A stretch of DNA of 64,000 bases from Paracamarosporium sp. OC-R06-R3 (lineage: Eukaryota > Ascomycota > Dothideomycetes > Pleosporales > Didymosphaeriaceae), in NCBI GenBank assembly GCA_019828545.1, contig JACVRA010000202.1:558001-622000 (forward strand), written 5' to 3'. Positions within the stretch are counted from its first letter, which is position 1, and every line of letters starts with the position of its first letter. The translations under genes were made by a program, and so were the position numbers. Below are positions 23,180-32,595 of the stretch, in pieces. The notes under the pieces are model-generated. The model made no database searches. It was not told where the DNA came from and was given only the letters and a program-made list of their open reading frames with translations.

Positions 23180-25249
23180 TCATTCGCCACCCTTCTTCCC
23201 TTTCCTCTTTTTCCTTCCCTCAGACTCTAAACTCTCACTGCTCTCGCCCCTGCCTAAACCACCGACTAGTCCGCTCACCGCTTTTCCAACCCCCAAGGTA
23301 ATACCTCGGTCACTGAAGGCACTTGCCTTCATACTGTTCCCACTTCTCACACTGTCAAAGCTCTGCTTTCTCGGGGCTTTGGTCACTACCTGTTCTGGCG
23401 TTGTAGGGTCCGAATGGCCAGTTCCCGCGACTTCATCCGATGACCACCAACCCTCGGGTCGACTGGTCGAACTGTGCGCTGTGGTTTGCGATGCAAGCAC
23501 AGAAGCAGCTGGAGAGGGTGATTCGAGCGTATGCACAGAAACTTTGGCTGCAGGCGGAGGGAAGGTAGTTGTGTTAGCAGACGGGGAGTGTGTACGTTCT
23601 ACGGCAGACGCATAGCTCGACGCTGGGTGCGGTATCTTTGACTTTTGCGCCGAGGGAGACTGCGGTTGAGGTACGCCCTCGGGTATTGAGTCCGTGAAGG
23701 AAATTTTCCGTGTGGTCTGAGTGTGTTTTCTGGTATTGTTTCGAAGAGCTACGGGACTAGATGAGGACTCATCGCCCGCATCATCCCCTTCTGGTCCAGG
23801 TAGGGCCCCTGATTCAGGAAGAAGGCCTCTGTATCTACCTGGTGAACGGAATCGCTTATCCTTGCGGTACCCGAGAGACAGAACGTCTTCGCTCGCAGCA
23901 CCGGCGTATTCGTCCAGCGCCTCAAAGACGTGCGGGAAGACCAGCTGGTCTACGGATGATGCCCAGAGGAAGTCGAGATGCTCATAGTGCGGAATCTCCT
24001 TCGCAATTGTATGACGAGGAAGCTCTTTGAGCATTACGTTAATATCGACCAAGCTGTCTGAGCCACCATACACTAGCACAATGGGTGTTTTAATGTTGCG
24101 GGTTGGGAATTTGGCAACTTTGTAGTACTTCGATTTGTTTGACATGACGCTTGGCGCATCATCATCGTACATCTGAAAGGTACCGGTGCGGATGATTTGG
24201 AACCAGTGGACAACGCTCTTCGTAGAGGTGTATGAGTAAAGGTGCGGATATGCGGCAAGCTTTTGGTATGCAGTAATGTTGCTAGCGGTCCAGCCAAAGA
24301 GAAAGTTTAACGAAGCGTCGATCAGACGGACGAAAATTGGTGGGTAAAGAATCGATTGCCACATGGTAGTCGAAGGAAGGATAGACTTTCTACCAAAAGC
24401 CAAAAAGATGATGTCGGGTGACGTCTTAACGAAAGTGTTGACGATTCCGGACGTGAGGCCAGGCGGCGACATAGCCGGCGCAAGCGCAATGAAGACGTCG
24501 ACTTTGTCATTCAAGTCAGGGTGAATGGAAAGCGTGGCGAAGGCCTGAGCAGTGCCTTGGGAAAAGCCAATATATGATAGCGAAGGTTGGTGGGTGGTTT
24601 TGAGGATGTACTCAATGGAGTCTGGAATATCGTGGAATGCGAATTGATCCATGCTGAAGTTCCAGAAAGCCTGGTCCGTAGGAGCGCAATGCACGCTTTT
24701 CTTGGAATATTTGTTTCCGCGGTTGTTGCCCAGCCAGACGTCGTAACCCCTCTCGACCAGCTCGAAAGGCAGACAGCGCTCTCGCTCGGTCAGAGACACC
24801 CAGACCTCACTGTTCATCATGAGTCCATGATGTAAGTAAACGACCTTCTTCTTTAAGCCTCCCTTGCCTGGTCCGCCATTGACCCTGGAGTCCTCTTCCC
24901 CTCTTCTCCACGCTAACCTATGCAACCCCAACAGATACCCGTCTCCAGTTTGCACCACATGTTCTTCTGTGTAGTAGCCGTAGAGCTCACACAACTCACC
25001 AAAGCCTGGCGCATTGGCAATGGAGCTCCAAACACCTTTCTTCTTTTGCCTATTACGACGCGAGTTGGGCGAGGATAGGTGGTTGAATAGTCGGCGTGTG
25101 ATACGATAGAAGATGTTGATGATAGGCGTGGGTATAGCGACTGTGATGAGCGCAACAAGCGACTCGAGCGCAATGAGCACGATAGAGAGCGTAAGGACGA
25201 AGTACTCGCGTATGTGGAGACGCCCGAGGAAGGGGATGCGCAGAGGCAT
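23180..25249 (-). CDS. sterol-ester/triacylglycerol lipase (Tgl1/Yeh-type), alpha/beta hydrolase
   Basis: A lipid-droplet or ER-bound hydrolase of the acid-lipase type that cleaves sterol esters (family knowledge: yeast Tgl1, Yeh1, Yeh2). The start at 25249 (MPLRIPFLG) is preferred because the membrane anchor follows directly; an upstream in-frame ATG at 25318 would add 23 residues (712 in total). Counting from 25318, a hydrophobic anchor spans about residues 39-72. The AB-hydrolase lipase entry motif is EEHVVQTGDGYLLGLHRL (about 118-135), the oxyanion region is YLHHGLMMNSEVWV, and the nucleophile elbow is GFSQG with Ser253. Asp in VYGGSDSLVD and His in HYEHLDFLW complete the triad. From about residue 470 the tail is long, Ser/Pro-rich and disordered, with a Lys-rich end. 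Divergent from PET191 about 0.5 kb away. Confidence 0.92.
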   Translation of the reverse strand: MPLRIPFLGRLHIREYFVLTLSIVLIALESLVALITVAIPTPIINIFYRITRRLFNHLSSPNSRRNRQKKKGVWSSIANAPGFGELCELYGYYTEEHVVQTGDGYLLGLHRLAWRRGEEDSRVNGGPGKGGLKKKVVYLHHGLMMNSEVWVSLTERERCLPFELVERGYDVWLGNNRGNKYSKKSVHCAPTDQAFWNFSMDQFAFHDIPDSIEYILKTTHQPSLSYIGFSQGTAQAFATLSIHPDLNDKVDVFIALAPAMSPPGLTSGIVNTFVKTSPDIIFLAFGRKSILPSTTMWQSILYPPIFVRLIDASLNFLFGWTASNITAYQKLAAYPHLYSYTSTKSVVHWFQIIRTGTFQMYDDDAPSVMSNKSKYYKVAKFPTRNIKTPIVLVYGGSDSLVDINVMLKELPRHTIAKEIPHYEHLDFLWASSVDQLVFPHVFEALDEYAGAASEDVLSLGYRKDKRFRSPGRYRGLLPESGALPGPEGDDAGDESSSSPVALRNNTRKHTQTTRKISFTDSIPEGVPQPQSPSAQKSKIPHPASSYASAVERTHSPSANTTTFPPPAAKVSVHTLESPSPAASVLASQTTAHSSTSRPEGWWSSDEVAGTGHSDPTTPEQVVTKAPRKQSFDSVRSGNSMKASAFSDRGITLGVGKAVSGLVGGLGRGESSESLESEGRKKRKGKKGGE

Positions 25250-25748
25250 GGTAATGCTTGCCGAACCGTCAGTTTGCCGTATTACCGTACGGTAAGCATC
25301 ATCAAGGGAGACATACACTTTTCAAATGGGCGGTCTGCGCTCGATGCGCCCAATAGAGAAGGTGGTGGCGCCTGTCGAGCGGGAAGCGTCGCGTGGACTG
25401 ACGTCGAGTCTCTGGTGTTGCGTGTGTAGTTGTAGGCGCGGCTTGGGATTAAGAATGGATCGAAAAGGGTAGGGTAAACGCTCTTGCTCTACAGTGGAGC
25501 ATCCCTGTGGAATGGATGCATGTGACAGCACAGACTCGCATGGTGAAGTGTGCTGGCGGTTGATGACGTTTCGGGGCCTAGCATGTGAAGATCCATGCTC
25601 GTGTCGGTGCACGCACACGCGACGTCGGCGGAATCTCGGCAAAACTACCTCGAGAATGTGAGCTGGTGGACTGAGCAGCCCTGCAGTACGACAACGCATC
25701 TCCAATGACACGGTAGCCCTACATACAGCGCAATTGAGACTATCCAAG
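25250..25748. promoter_or_regulatory. divergent promoter region between lipase and PET191
   Basis: About 500 bases separate the two divergent starts, so both promoters must lie here or overlap. No specific operator was identified by eye. Short open frames in it show no motif. Confidence 0.4.
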
Positions 25749-26176
25749 ATGCCGCAGTCGTGCAAGGACATCCGTCAGTCCTCCCACGCTGTCCACGACC
25801 ATGACTGACTTCTGCAGGGGCGGCGCTCGCCTTTTGCCTCCAAAACTCCGACTGCATAATGGTCGAGCGGAATAAACCCGGCGACTGCCTCCGTCCCCCG
25901 CTGAAGTACACGCTTCCTACGCAATGCCAACAGCTACAGAAGGGCTACGCCGAATGCAAGAAAGGCCAGATCGATATGCGCAAGCGATTCCGAGGCAACC
26001 GGCCCATTAGTGTTGCTGGACAGCTGGAGACGGGCGCGTTTGGTGAAGGGAGGGCTGAGAAGGACGAGAAGATGGGCACCATTGAAGAGAAAGGATACAT
26101 GTTGTACGCTGGGCGACCGTACAAAGGCGTGCAGGAGTCACGGCCAGAGGAGGAAAGTACGGAAGAGAACAAGTGA
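25749..26176 (+). CDS. PET191: cytochrome c oxidase assembly factor Pet191, 2 exons
   Basis: A small Cys-rich mitochondrial intermembrane-space protein needed for assembly of respiratory complex IV (family knowledge). Exon 1 is 25749-25773 and exon 2 is 25818-26176; the 44-nt intron (phase 1) ends TTCTGCAG. Product length is 127 residues. The family signature is clear: an N-terminal SCKDIRAALAFCLQNSDC stretch, then a GDCLRPPL turn, then QCQQLQKGYAECKKG followed by RMRKRFRGNRP-like basic sequence (here MRKRFRGNRP). The paired cysteines fit the twin-CX9C-related fold. The start is fixed because the first exon encodes the conserved MPQSCKDIR N-terminus. The tail after residue 75 is charged and less conserved. 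Divergent from the lipase gene. Confidence 0.95.
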
Positions 26177-26713
26177 ACAAAGAAACAGGCGCATCACAAC
26201 AATATAATGTGAAGAGAAGGAGAAGAATATACCGCAAGTTAGCGGGGAAAAAGGAAGACAATTCTAGAGATGCCTCCCGCAGGAACATTTGGAGGGTCTG
26301 GATTGCTGTGTATACCGTGGGAGAAAGGATCAGTTGGGATATCTCCCCTCTGTACCAACATTACGTGTAAGTTATGTAAGGAAAGAGACAGATACGTGGC
26401 CGAGTTATTTTGCAAATGCACAGCATTGCATCGTTCTACTTTTCCACTATCTCTGCGACGTCACTTGGCGAACCTAATTATGTGACCCGTTAATACGGAC
26501 AAGCTCCCACAAATTTGTCTTCTCGGGAATTGCAGTTGAATTCTAGTACTTACTAGTAGCTCTGCTTCCAACTATGATCATTCACACTCCACTGTAACAG
26601 CCCCGCATTGGTGGAAGATCTTTCTTGGCAACCGATCTATGAAGACTATCCACCATGTACTTTACGCTGTGCAATGAACGTTGTAATCCTAAACTACGGA
26701 ATCACCACCCAGA
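26177..26713. other. intergenic region upstream of GH43 gene
   Basis: Includes the probable 3' UTR of PET191 and the promoter of the GH43 gene. Only short overlapping frames without motifs. Confidence 0.4.
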
Positions 26714-28450
26714 ATGCATACACATCACAAAATGGACAATTCCCAGCCAACCTTCAAGAACCCCATCCTCCGCGGCTTCAATCCCGATCCCACAGTATGC
26801 GTCGTACCAGGCACCGGCCAAGAACCGACCCGTTTCTTCCTGAGCACGTCGACATTTGAATATACGCCTTCCTGCCCAATCTACACATCCACCGACCTCC
26901 TCAACTGGACCCTTATCGGCCACGCCCTAACGCGTCCATCTCAAATCAACCTTCGCACCGTCGAACCCGGCGCCGGATCATGGGCCTCGACACTCCGCTA
27001 CCGGCCATCTGAAAAACGGTTCTACCTCACCACTGGTGTATTCCAACGCTACCGGCCCACAGCCGACGAAAGGATTTTCCCAAGAGGATTCTACGTCTGG
27101 ACGGACGACATCTTCGATGACACGAAATGGAGTGATCCCGTGTACTTCGACAACCCGGGGTTCGATCAGGACCTATTCTGGGACTCGGATGACAAGGTGT
27201 ATCTCAGCACTACAGTGAGGATATCGAAGCGTGATCCAGCATCCAAGTTGAAAGACTTCGCTATCCACATTTCCGAAATCGACGTCGCAAGCGGGCGCAC
27301 TTTGACGGCACCTGTAGTGATCAGACAATCCAAGTTTGGCGTTGCAGAAGGCTCGCACATTCTATACAAGGCGCCTTATTATTACCTCTTTGTTGCAGAA
27401 GGCGGAACGGAGGCTGGACACCAGGAGTGGGTGTTCAGGAGTAAAGAAGGCGTATATGGTCCGTGGGAATCACAGGGTAGACCACTATGGTATAACGGGC
27501 CAGCCGAAGAAGTGCAACGCACAGGGCATGCGGATATCTTCGAAGATGGGCACGGTCGGTGGTGGGGAGTGTTTCTTGGTGTACGGCCGATTAAGAAAGA
27601 GAACGGGAGGTACTTGGAGCCGCAATTGGGGAGGGAAACATTTCTTGTGACGGTCGAATGGGTGGACGATTGGCCTGTTTTCAACGACGGGGAGAACATC
27701 ACGCTTCTGACCAAAGGGCGAGATGCCATTTCACAAAATATCGAAGAAAGACGCGAGGGCGAGAGAGATGTGAAATGGACAGCAAAACTCAACGAGCAAG
27801 AACTTGAGCTGGGCTGGTACCAGAAGAACACACCACTGAAGAAGTGCTACTCGCTCACAGACCGTCCAGGCTATTTCCGTGTCTGGGGAAGCTGCTACAG
27901 CCTGTCTTCGCCCGAATCCCCATCTCTACTATTAAGAAAGCAAACTGAGTACTGCGAGTCCTTCCATACAACATTGGAATTCAAACCCAGCAAACCAGGC
28001 TACGAAGCCGGCATTGTGGTGTGGTGGAGTCCGTTCTCATATGCCACCATCGGCATCAGAGCCATTGAGTACGATGGCAAAATAATTCGAACTATCGTTT
28101 GTCGGAAGCCGGAAGGTCGCGCAGGCGCGTTCAGCGATTTTAATCCTCTACTTAAAAAAGGCCGCACAGGGGAGTCTTTTGGAGAAGATGGCACCGTAAA
28201 ATTGTGCGCTGAAGCGTGCAATGGAACTTACAAACTATATTTGAAGCACAAGGACAATGTGGAGAGCTTCATTTTCGCATCAGAGGAGCTTGCTGTTATG
28301 CCACCTGTTGGTGGGGCATTCACAGGAACAATGTTCGGGGTGTATGCGTCTGGGAACTGGGAGCCGGTTCTGGACCCGGCGGATTTTTCAGACATACACG
28401 TGAGGAATGCTAAGCAGAGAGATTTGGTTGGTGCGGAATGGATTTGGTGA
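26714..28450 (+). CDS. glycoside hydrolase family 43 (beta-xylosidase/arabinofuranosidase type)
   Basis: Probably hydrolyses xylo-oligosaccharides or arabinoside side chains. The intronless frame gives 578 residues; an in-frame ATG at 26732 is an alternative start. No signal peptide is visible, so the protein looks intracellular. The five-bladed propeller domain carries the family triad: catalytic-base Asp in RGFNPDPTV (near residue 25), pKa-modulating Asp in GFDQDLFWDSDDKVYLS (near 150), and acid Glu in VAEGSHILYKAPYYYLFVAEGG (near 211). Blade motifs such as GHADIFEDGHGRWWGVFLG are present. The C-terminal part from about residue 375 matches the GH43 beta-sandwich domain, with EFKPSKPGYEAGIVVWWS. 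Exact substrate cannot be told. Confidence 0.93.
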   Translation: MHTHHKMDNSQPTFKNPILRGFNPDPTVCVVPGTGQEPTRFFLSTSTFEYTPSCPIYTSTDLLNWTLIGHALTRPSQINLRTVEPGAGSWASTLRYRPSEKRFYLTTGVFQRYRPTADERIFPRGFYVWTDDIFDDTKWSDPVYFDNPGFDQDLFWDSDDKVYLSTTVRISKRDPASKLKDFAIHISEIDVASGRTLTAPVVIRQSKFGVAEGSHILYKAPYYYLFVAEGGTEAGHQEWVFRSKEGVYGPWESQGRPLWYNGPAEEVQRTGHADIFEDGHGRWWGVFLGVRPIKKENGRYLEPQLGRETFLVTVEWVDDWPVFNDGENITLLTKGRDAISQNIEERREGERDVKWTAKLNEQELELGWYQKNTPLKKCYSLTDRPGYFRVWGSCYSLSSPESPSLLLRKQTEYCESFHTTLEFKPSKPGYEAGIVVWWSPFSYATIGIRAIEYDGKIIRTIVCRKPEGRAGAFSDFNPLLKKGRTGESFGEDGTVKLCAEACNGTYKLYLKHKDNVESFIFASEELAVMPPVGGAFTGTMFGVYASGNWEPVLDPADFSDIHVRNAKQRDLVGAEWIW

Positions 28451-28823
28451 AAGAGCTCAAACATTACCTGATTGCCAGGTGGAAGTTAAGAGTGGAAAAT
28501 CCAGTTTAGTGTAACCGTTTTTCTTCTCTCTAGGAGTGTACCAGGACGAGAACAGTGTCAACCGGCGTGCAACTTGATACTTGGCAAGATAGAATCCTTG
28601 ATTGTGGATGAGAATATCGAGTAGGACTACATCTTTTAAAAAAAGAAAGATATGGCTGACACTCGTTTGATCCGATCTGTGATCTTCACCACAACCTTTT
28701 CCAATCAGGAGCCCACATCCCGCAGCGGTTGATCGCCCAGGTACATCAAGAAGATCCGAAACCCATTGTACTTATGAAAGTCGATAATATGCAGCTCAGA
28801 GATGTGGAGATGGGGTTGAATAT
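28451..28823. other. short intergenic region
   Basis: Convergent 3' region between the plus-strand GH43 gene and the minus-strand Greek-key gene. It presumably holds both 3' UTRs. No other feature seen. Confidence 0.4.
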
Positions 28824-31321
28824 TTAGGTCCGCCGTCGCGCTTTGTTTCGATATGAATCGTGTGTACGACCACTAGATCTAGGCGGATTACGAGTGCCTG
28901 TGCACTTGACACTCCAGATTCTGTTGTCCCAGCCATGCTGTCTAAGATCACTGAAAGTGTCCAGGACGATGAAGCTGCCATTCGGATCTGACGGTACAAT
29001 TTTCGTACAGTCCGGAGTACTAGAAAAGTATCAATATCAGCGGCTATGATCTAGGTGTTGTGTAGCTATACGCACGCATGCCCATTACAATTAACGACGT
29101 TATGGTCGAGGTCGTTGGTCACTTTACGCGTAGAGGAAATGCTGGAGCTAGGGCTATGGCGTAAATTAGTCCCAGGTATGATACAGTAGAGCAGTTAGGG
29201 TAGTTACGAAAGAGTCACACATAGTTCATTATCGAGTTGTCCCCATGTGTAGTATTGTGCACTGCCTGTAAAGTTGTAGTCTCGATATAGTTCAAGCTGG
29301 AATCATAAATCAGTGAGGAGTTTAAGTAAAAACCTTACTAGCATTCAAGCATAAGGCCTTAATATCTCTATCCAGGAGAACATATAGCCACAGGATATGC
29401 GAGCTCTCTGTTCAAGTCCCACATGTCATCCTGCAAGTCTCAACCAAGGCTTACCGGGTAAGCAGTCGCTTCCGAACGTGCTCTCTCATTTTTTCCCCAA
29501 GCAACAGCGTTCTGCTCCTCTGACTGACGGGTGGGCAGGTGAGAGTTTTGGTTGCACTTTGCGCTTAGTATGCGTTTGTCCCAATTGTTATGGCTCCTCG
29601 AATTGAAAGCTAGGTTTTCGAGCTGCCAACCAGGCTCGCCGAATTTGTTCAGTATGATGTTGGTCTTCCCATCATGCTTCAATGTGCTCGCGCTTGAGTC
29701 ACAGTCTATAGCACTGCCGCATTGTCAGATCTTGGTCACTCTATTACTCAAGACTAACTTACGAGTAGAAGATACATTCGTAGGAGCCTGCAGAGCCCCA
29801 GATCGAGGAGATGCCTTCTCCATCGGCGAAGCCACTGCTTAGAAGTTAGCGGCTGTGTCTCAATTCTATTCCGCGGCAATAATCTACACCGAATCTAATA
29901 TCATGAGTCGACTCAACCTATAGTGTATCGCTAGACTCTCAAAAGGATATTGTACTTTGACGGAAAACTCACAAATTCCCGCAATTTCCATCGCGAATCT
30001 CTTCTGGAGCCTTCCACCAACTCTTGCCTCCAAGGTTTGCTTGAGAGAAGAGCCAGATACCAGTATGCACTTTCTGTGACTCCCACAAGTTGTTGCTTGG
30101 GTGTCTGTTCAAGACATCGTAAGTGGCCTGCAATTGCTCTCCACGCGATTTACTCGCGGCACTTGGAAATCCGCCCGGCTGGCATTTGAAAGATTGAATT
30201 CTGTTATCCCAATTCCTGCCATGGAGGTCAAGATTCTTGCTGAGATTACGCACTGAATTGCCATGTTCACTCTCGATATCGAAGTAATTCGCACTTGCAT
30301 CGCAATTCACTGTGCTGCTCACTGTTAGCAACATATCACTAAAATAATGTAAACAGAAAACATACTCATAGAAGGTACACCGATAAACGGTATTGAAGTC
30401 GTTCAGTTTCAGAGAAGACCACTCTACCGGTTTGGTGCTAAATGCTAGGTTAGCGGAACCAACGACTGAATTCCCTCGAAAAATCGCTCACTCGACGTTT
30501 CTACAACGTTTGTTTAACATGTCACTGTAGTAAATCCACGTATAAGTACCGTAGAACCATGGCTCAGTAAAAATATCAACCTGGGGAGGTCAGTGAGTTC
30601 TTGTGCAAGAGGCATGATCGATATACGTACAAGATGAGGTGCACTATTGTTCGATCTCTCATTACTATCCGTCGACTGAGAATCAATGACCAAAGGTGTC
30701 AGTTCTAGCGCAGTGAATTCACGCTTTGTAGCCTCTTCCCCTGGGCTCGACCACCAGCAAAGAGCAGCATTGATCTGATTGTCTAGTTCAGGACCGAGGG
30801 AAGCACGCTCCGCAGGGTAGTCGAGGGTCAAGGCGGGAATGTTGTGTTGGCAAGCATCGGTAGTCCTTTATAACCATTAGATCTCTATAGGTTTTAATGG
30901 GCTTGACTTACCTGAAGAATCTGCACGAGAACTTCCGATCGTTGCGCTGCTTCACCAGCTTGAGGGAGGACACTCGGCCACTGAAATAAGTTAGTTCTTC
31001 AACATCAGCTGCCACATGAAGTCGCGAGGCTTACGGCTCGACGAAATAGCAGAACTGATCCTTATCATCGGGAGAAGATGGTTGATTTGGAATAGGTGTA
31101 AGGCCCCACCCAGCGCCTTTGAAGTCCGGGTCCTCGTAGAACAGGACCTCGTAATCGGTGGCGGTACCGTTGATTCTCGGTAGCGGCACAATTTTGGTAA
31201 GCTTAGAGTCAGTATCACGCTGGATGACTCCAGAGGCTTCGACCGCAGCACCAGAATCTTGACGTATGGCAGCACCGAGAGCGGCCGAGACAATGGCGAA
31301 CAGGGTTAGAGGTATGTGCAT
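28824..31321 (-). CDS. predicted secreted protein with four beta/gamma-crystallin-like double Greek-key domains, 11 exons
   Basis: No single frame shows this gene; I assembled it by splicing. Exons: 31321-31035, 30980-30912, 30865-30631, 30580-30492, 30437-30366, 30314-29973, 29834-29763, 29713-29455, 29296-29208, 29147-29076, 29019-28824, giving 593 residues. Residues 1-19 look like a signal peptide. Four repeats follow. The crystallin-type aromatic-x4-aromatic-x-Gly motif is clear in repeat 1 (YEDPDFKG, 62-69) and repeat 4 (YRDYNFTG, 479-486), and altered in repeat 3 (FSQANLGG). Each repeat then has an SSL/SSI/ISS strand, two conserved Cys and, in repeats 2-4, a WDNRI/WDKRI strand ending in Cys. 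Homologous introns have the same phase (2, 2, then 0 in the linkers), and exon sizes recur: 89 nt twice, 72 nt three times. Linkers are polar. Function unknown; the start is fixed by the signal peptide. A split into two genes is the main alternative. Confidence 0.72.
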
Positions 31322-32257
31322 GTTTGTTCAAGCTAGGAGAGGATCGGAGAGGATCGAAGATGTATCAACGATAACACAAGTCGAACAGATAGCAGGGGCT
31401 AATTTGGTATGAGGGAAGGGCCTTTTATATCTTACTTGTAGTAGCTAAGGTTGAGGAAAGTGCGTTTGCGTGTCCCGGTAATAGTCTTGTAAAGGCTACA
31501 GGTGGATAAGACCCTTGAGGCGACCATTACGTGTAAAAAATTCAATTAAAAGAAACAATCACTACTCATTAAGGGAACTGAGTCACAGTTTGAAGCTAGG
31601 TCCTCTTATTTATATAACGCCGGTTGACATCCGGTAAAACGCCGTGCGGTTCTGCGTATTGCCTGGGTGGAAGGATCAAAGCCAAAGGCTATAGCATATG
31701 TGTTCGTCAATTAGTGAGTGCAGCGCGCACTCATCTGCTTGAAAATCGTTACGTACCGAGTTTTTACAGGGCCTGCAGCAAGTTCTATAACCGGAAGGAG
31801 TAATAAGAGTGAAAGTTTCAACTGTGCACCATTCGTAGTAAGAGCTCTCTCATTTGAATAGGAACTGCTCTACTGTTCGACTTATGTATCATTGGGCTAC
31901 AGGGAAAAACTTCATCGGAGCTGAAAATCCTTCAGCCCGAGCGGGACAACATATCAAAAACCCATTAAGGCGCACTGAGCAGAGTCCAGGCTTCTTTCAT
32001 GCTCAGCTGCTCTTTTATGTGAAGCATAAGACCGAGGAGAAGTTGTCAGCCCAGGTGTCTCCATATACTGTGAATCAGACTGATCGGACTTGGAATATGG
32101 ATCTAACTTGTTGTGTTTCCCTTGGTACTAGTCAGACTGAGGTCTGAACTGGCGTAGCCATTCCTTGGGGGGTGGAATAGGCTGCCTTGGGGGCAACCAC
32201 TGTGTCTATGCGCGCATCATTAACTCATAGCTACGCAAACAGACGTGAAGGAGGTAA
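31322..32257. other. intergenic region between Greek-key gene and its broken relative
   Basis: The stretch next to 31321 should hold the promoter of the four-domain gene. A plus-strand frame of 97 codons near 31.85-32.15 kb has no recognisable motif and is not called. Confidence 0.4.
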
Positions 32258-32595
32258 TCACAAATAGTACCGATAGCCAGAGACTTTCTCGTTGTACCTG
32301 TACGAAACGGCCCTGTCGTTTCTGTAATGATGGAATAAGTGAATGTGCAAGCACGATAAAATAGCAAAGGTTGTACTTACAAATCGAGTGTGTCGAGGTT
32401 GACGCAGTGACTCAGAGCCTTGATACAGACAAATTCGCCGTTGTACTACGGTTTTGACCAGAGAACAATGTTTCCAGAATCTTCGTCTGGATAGGCATCG
32501 CACTGATTAGCCTGCCCGTCCCTGTCCGGACTGGCGGCAGGGGTGGCTGCAGCAGAAGCAGCGAAGATGACAATTAAATAAGTAGATGGACGCAG
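32258..32595 (-). pseudogene. broken small secreted single Greek-key protein, 2 exons
   Basis: A two-exon frame (32595-32381, intron 59 nt phase 2, 32321-32258) reads as a small secreted protein of about 92 residues. It has a hydrophobic leader ending in small residues, two Cys, and the crystallin-type pattern W-S-K-P-x-Y-N-G followed by LNDRAVSYR, comparable to the WDNRI-type strand of the neighbouring four-domain gene. Two lesions are visible. The expected start position (32595-32593) reads CTG, with a stop just upstream in frame. An in-frame TAG (32448-32446) interrupts the aromatic-Gly motif. The TAG could come from CAG by a C-to-T change in a CpA context, the change favoured by RIP, but one site proves nothing. 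Alternatives are an upstream starting exon plus a recoded or mis-sequenced stop. Confidence 0.55.

Noticed and set aside
29440..29455. ending the Greek-key gene at the TGA at 29440 (three-domain version)
   Set aside because: A phase-0 donor (GTAAGC) lies just before that stop, and splicing to 29296 restores a fourth domain with the same 89- and 72-nt exons, which is unlikely by chance. The three-domain form stays possible as an alternative transcript.
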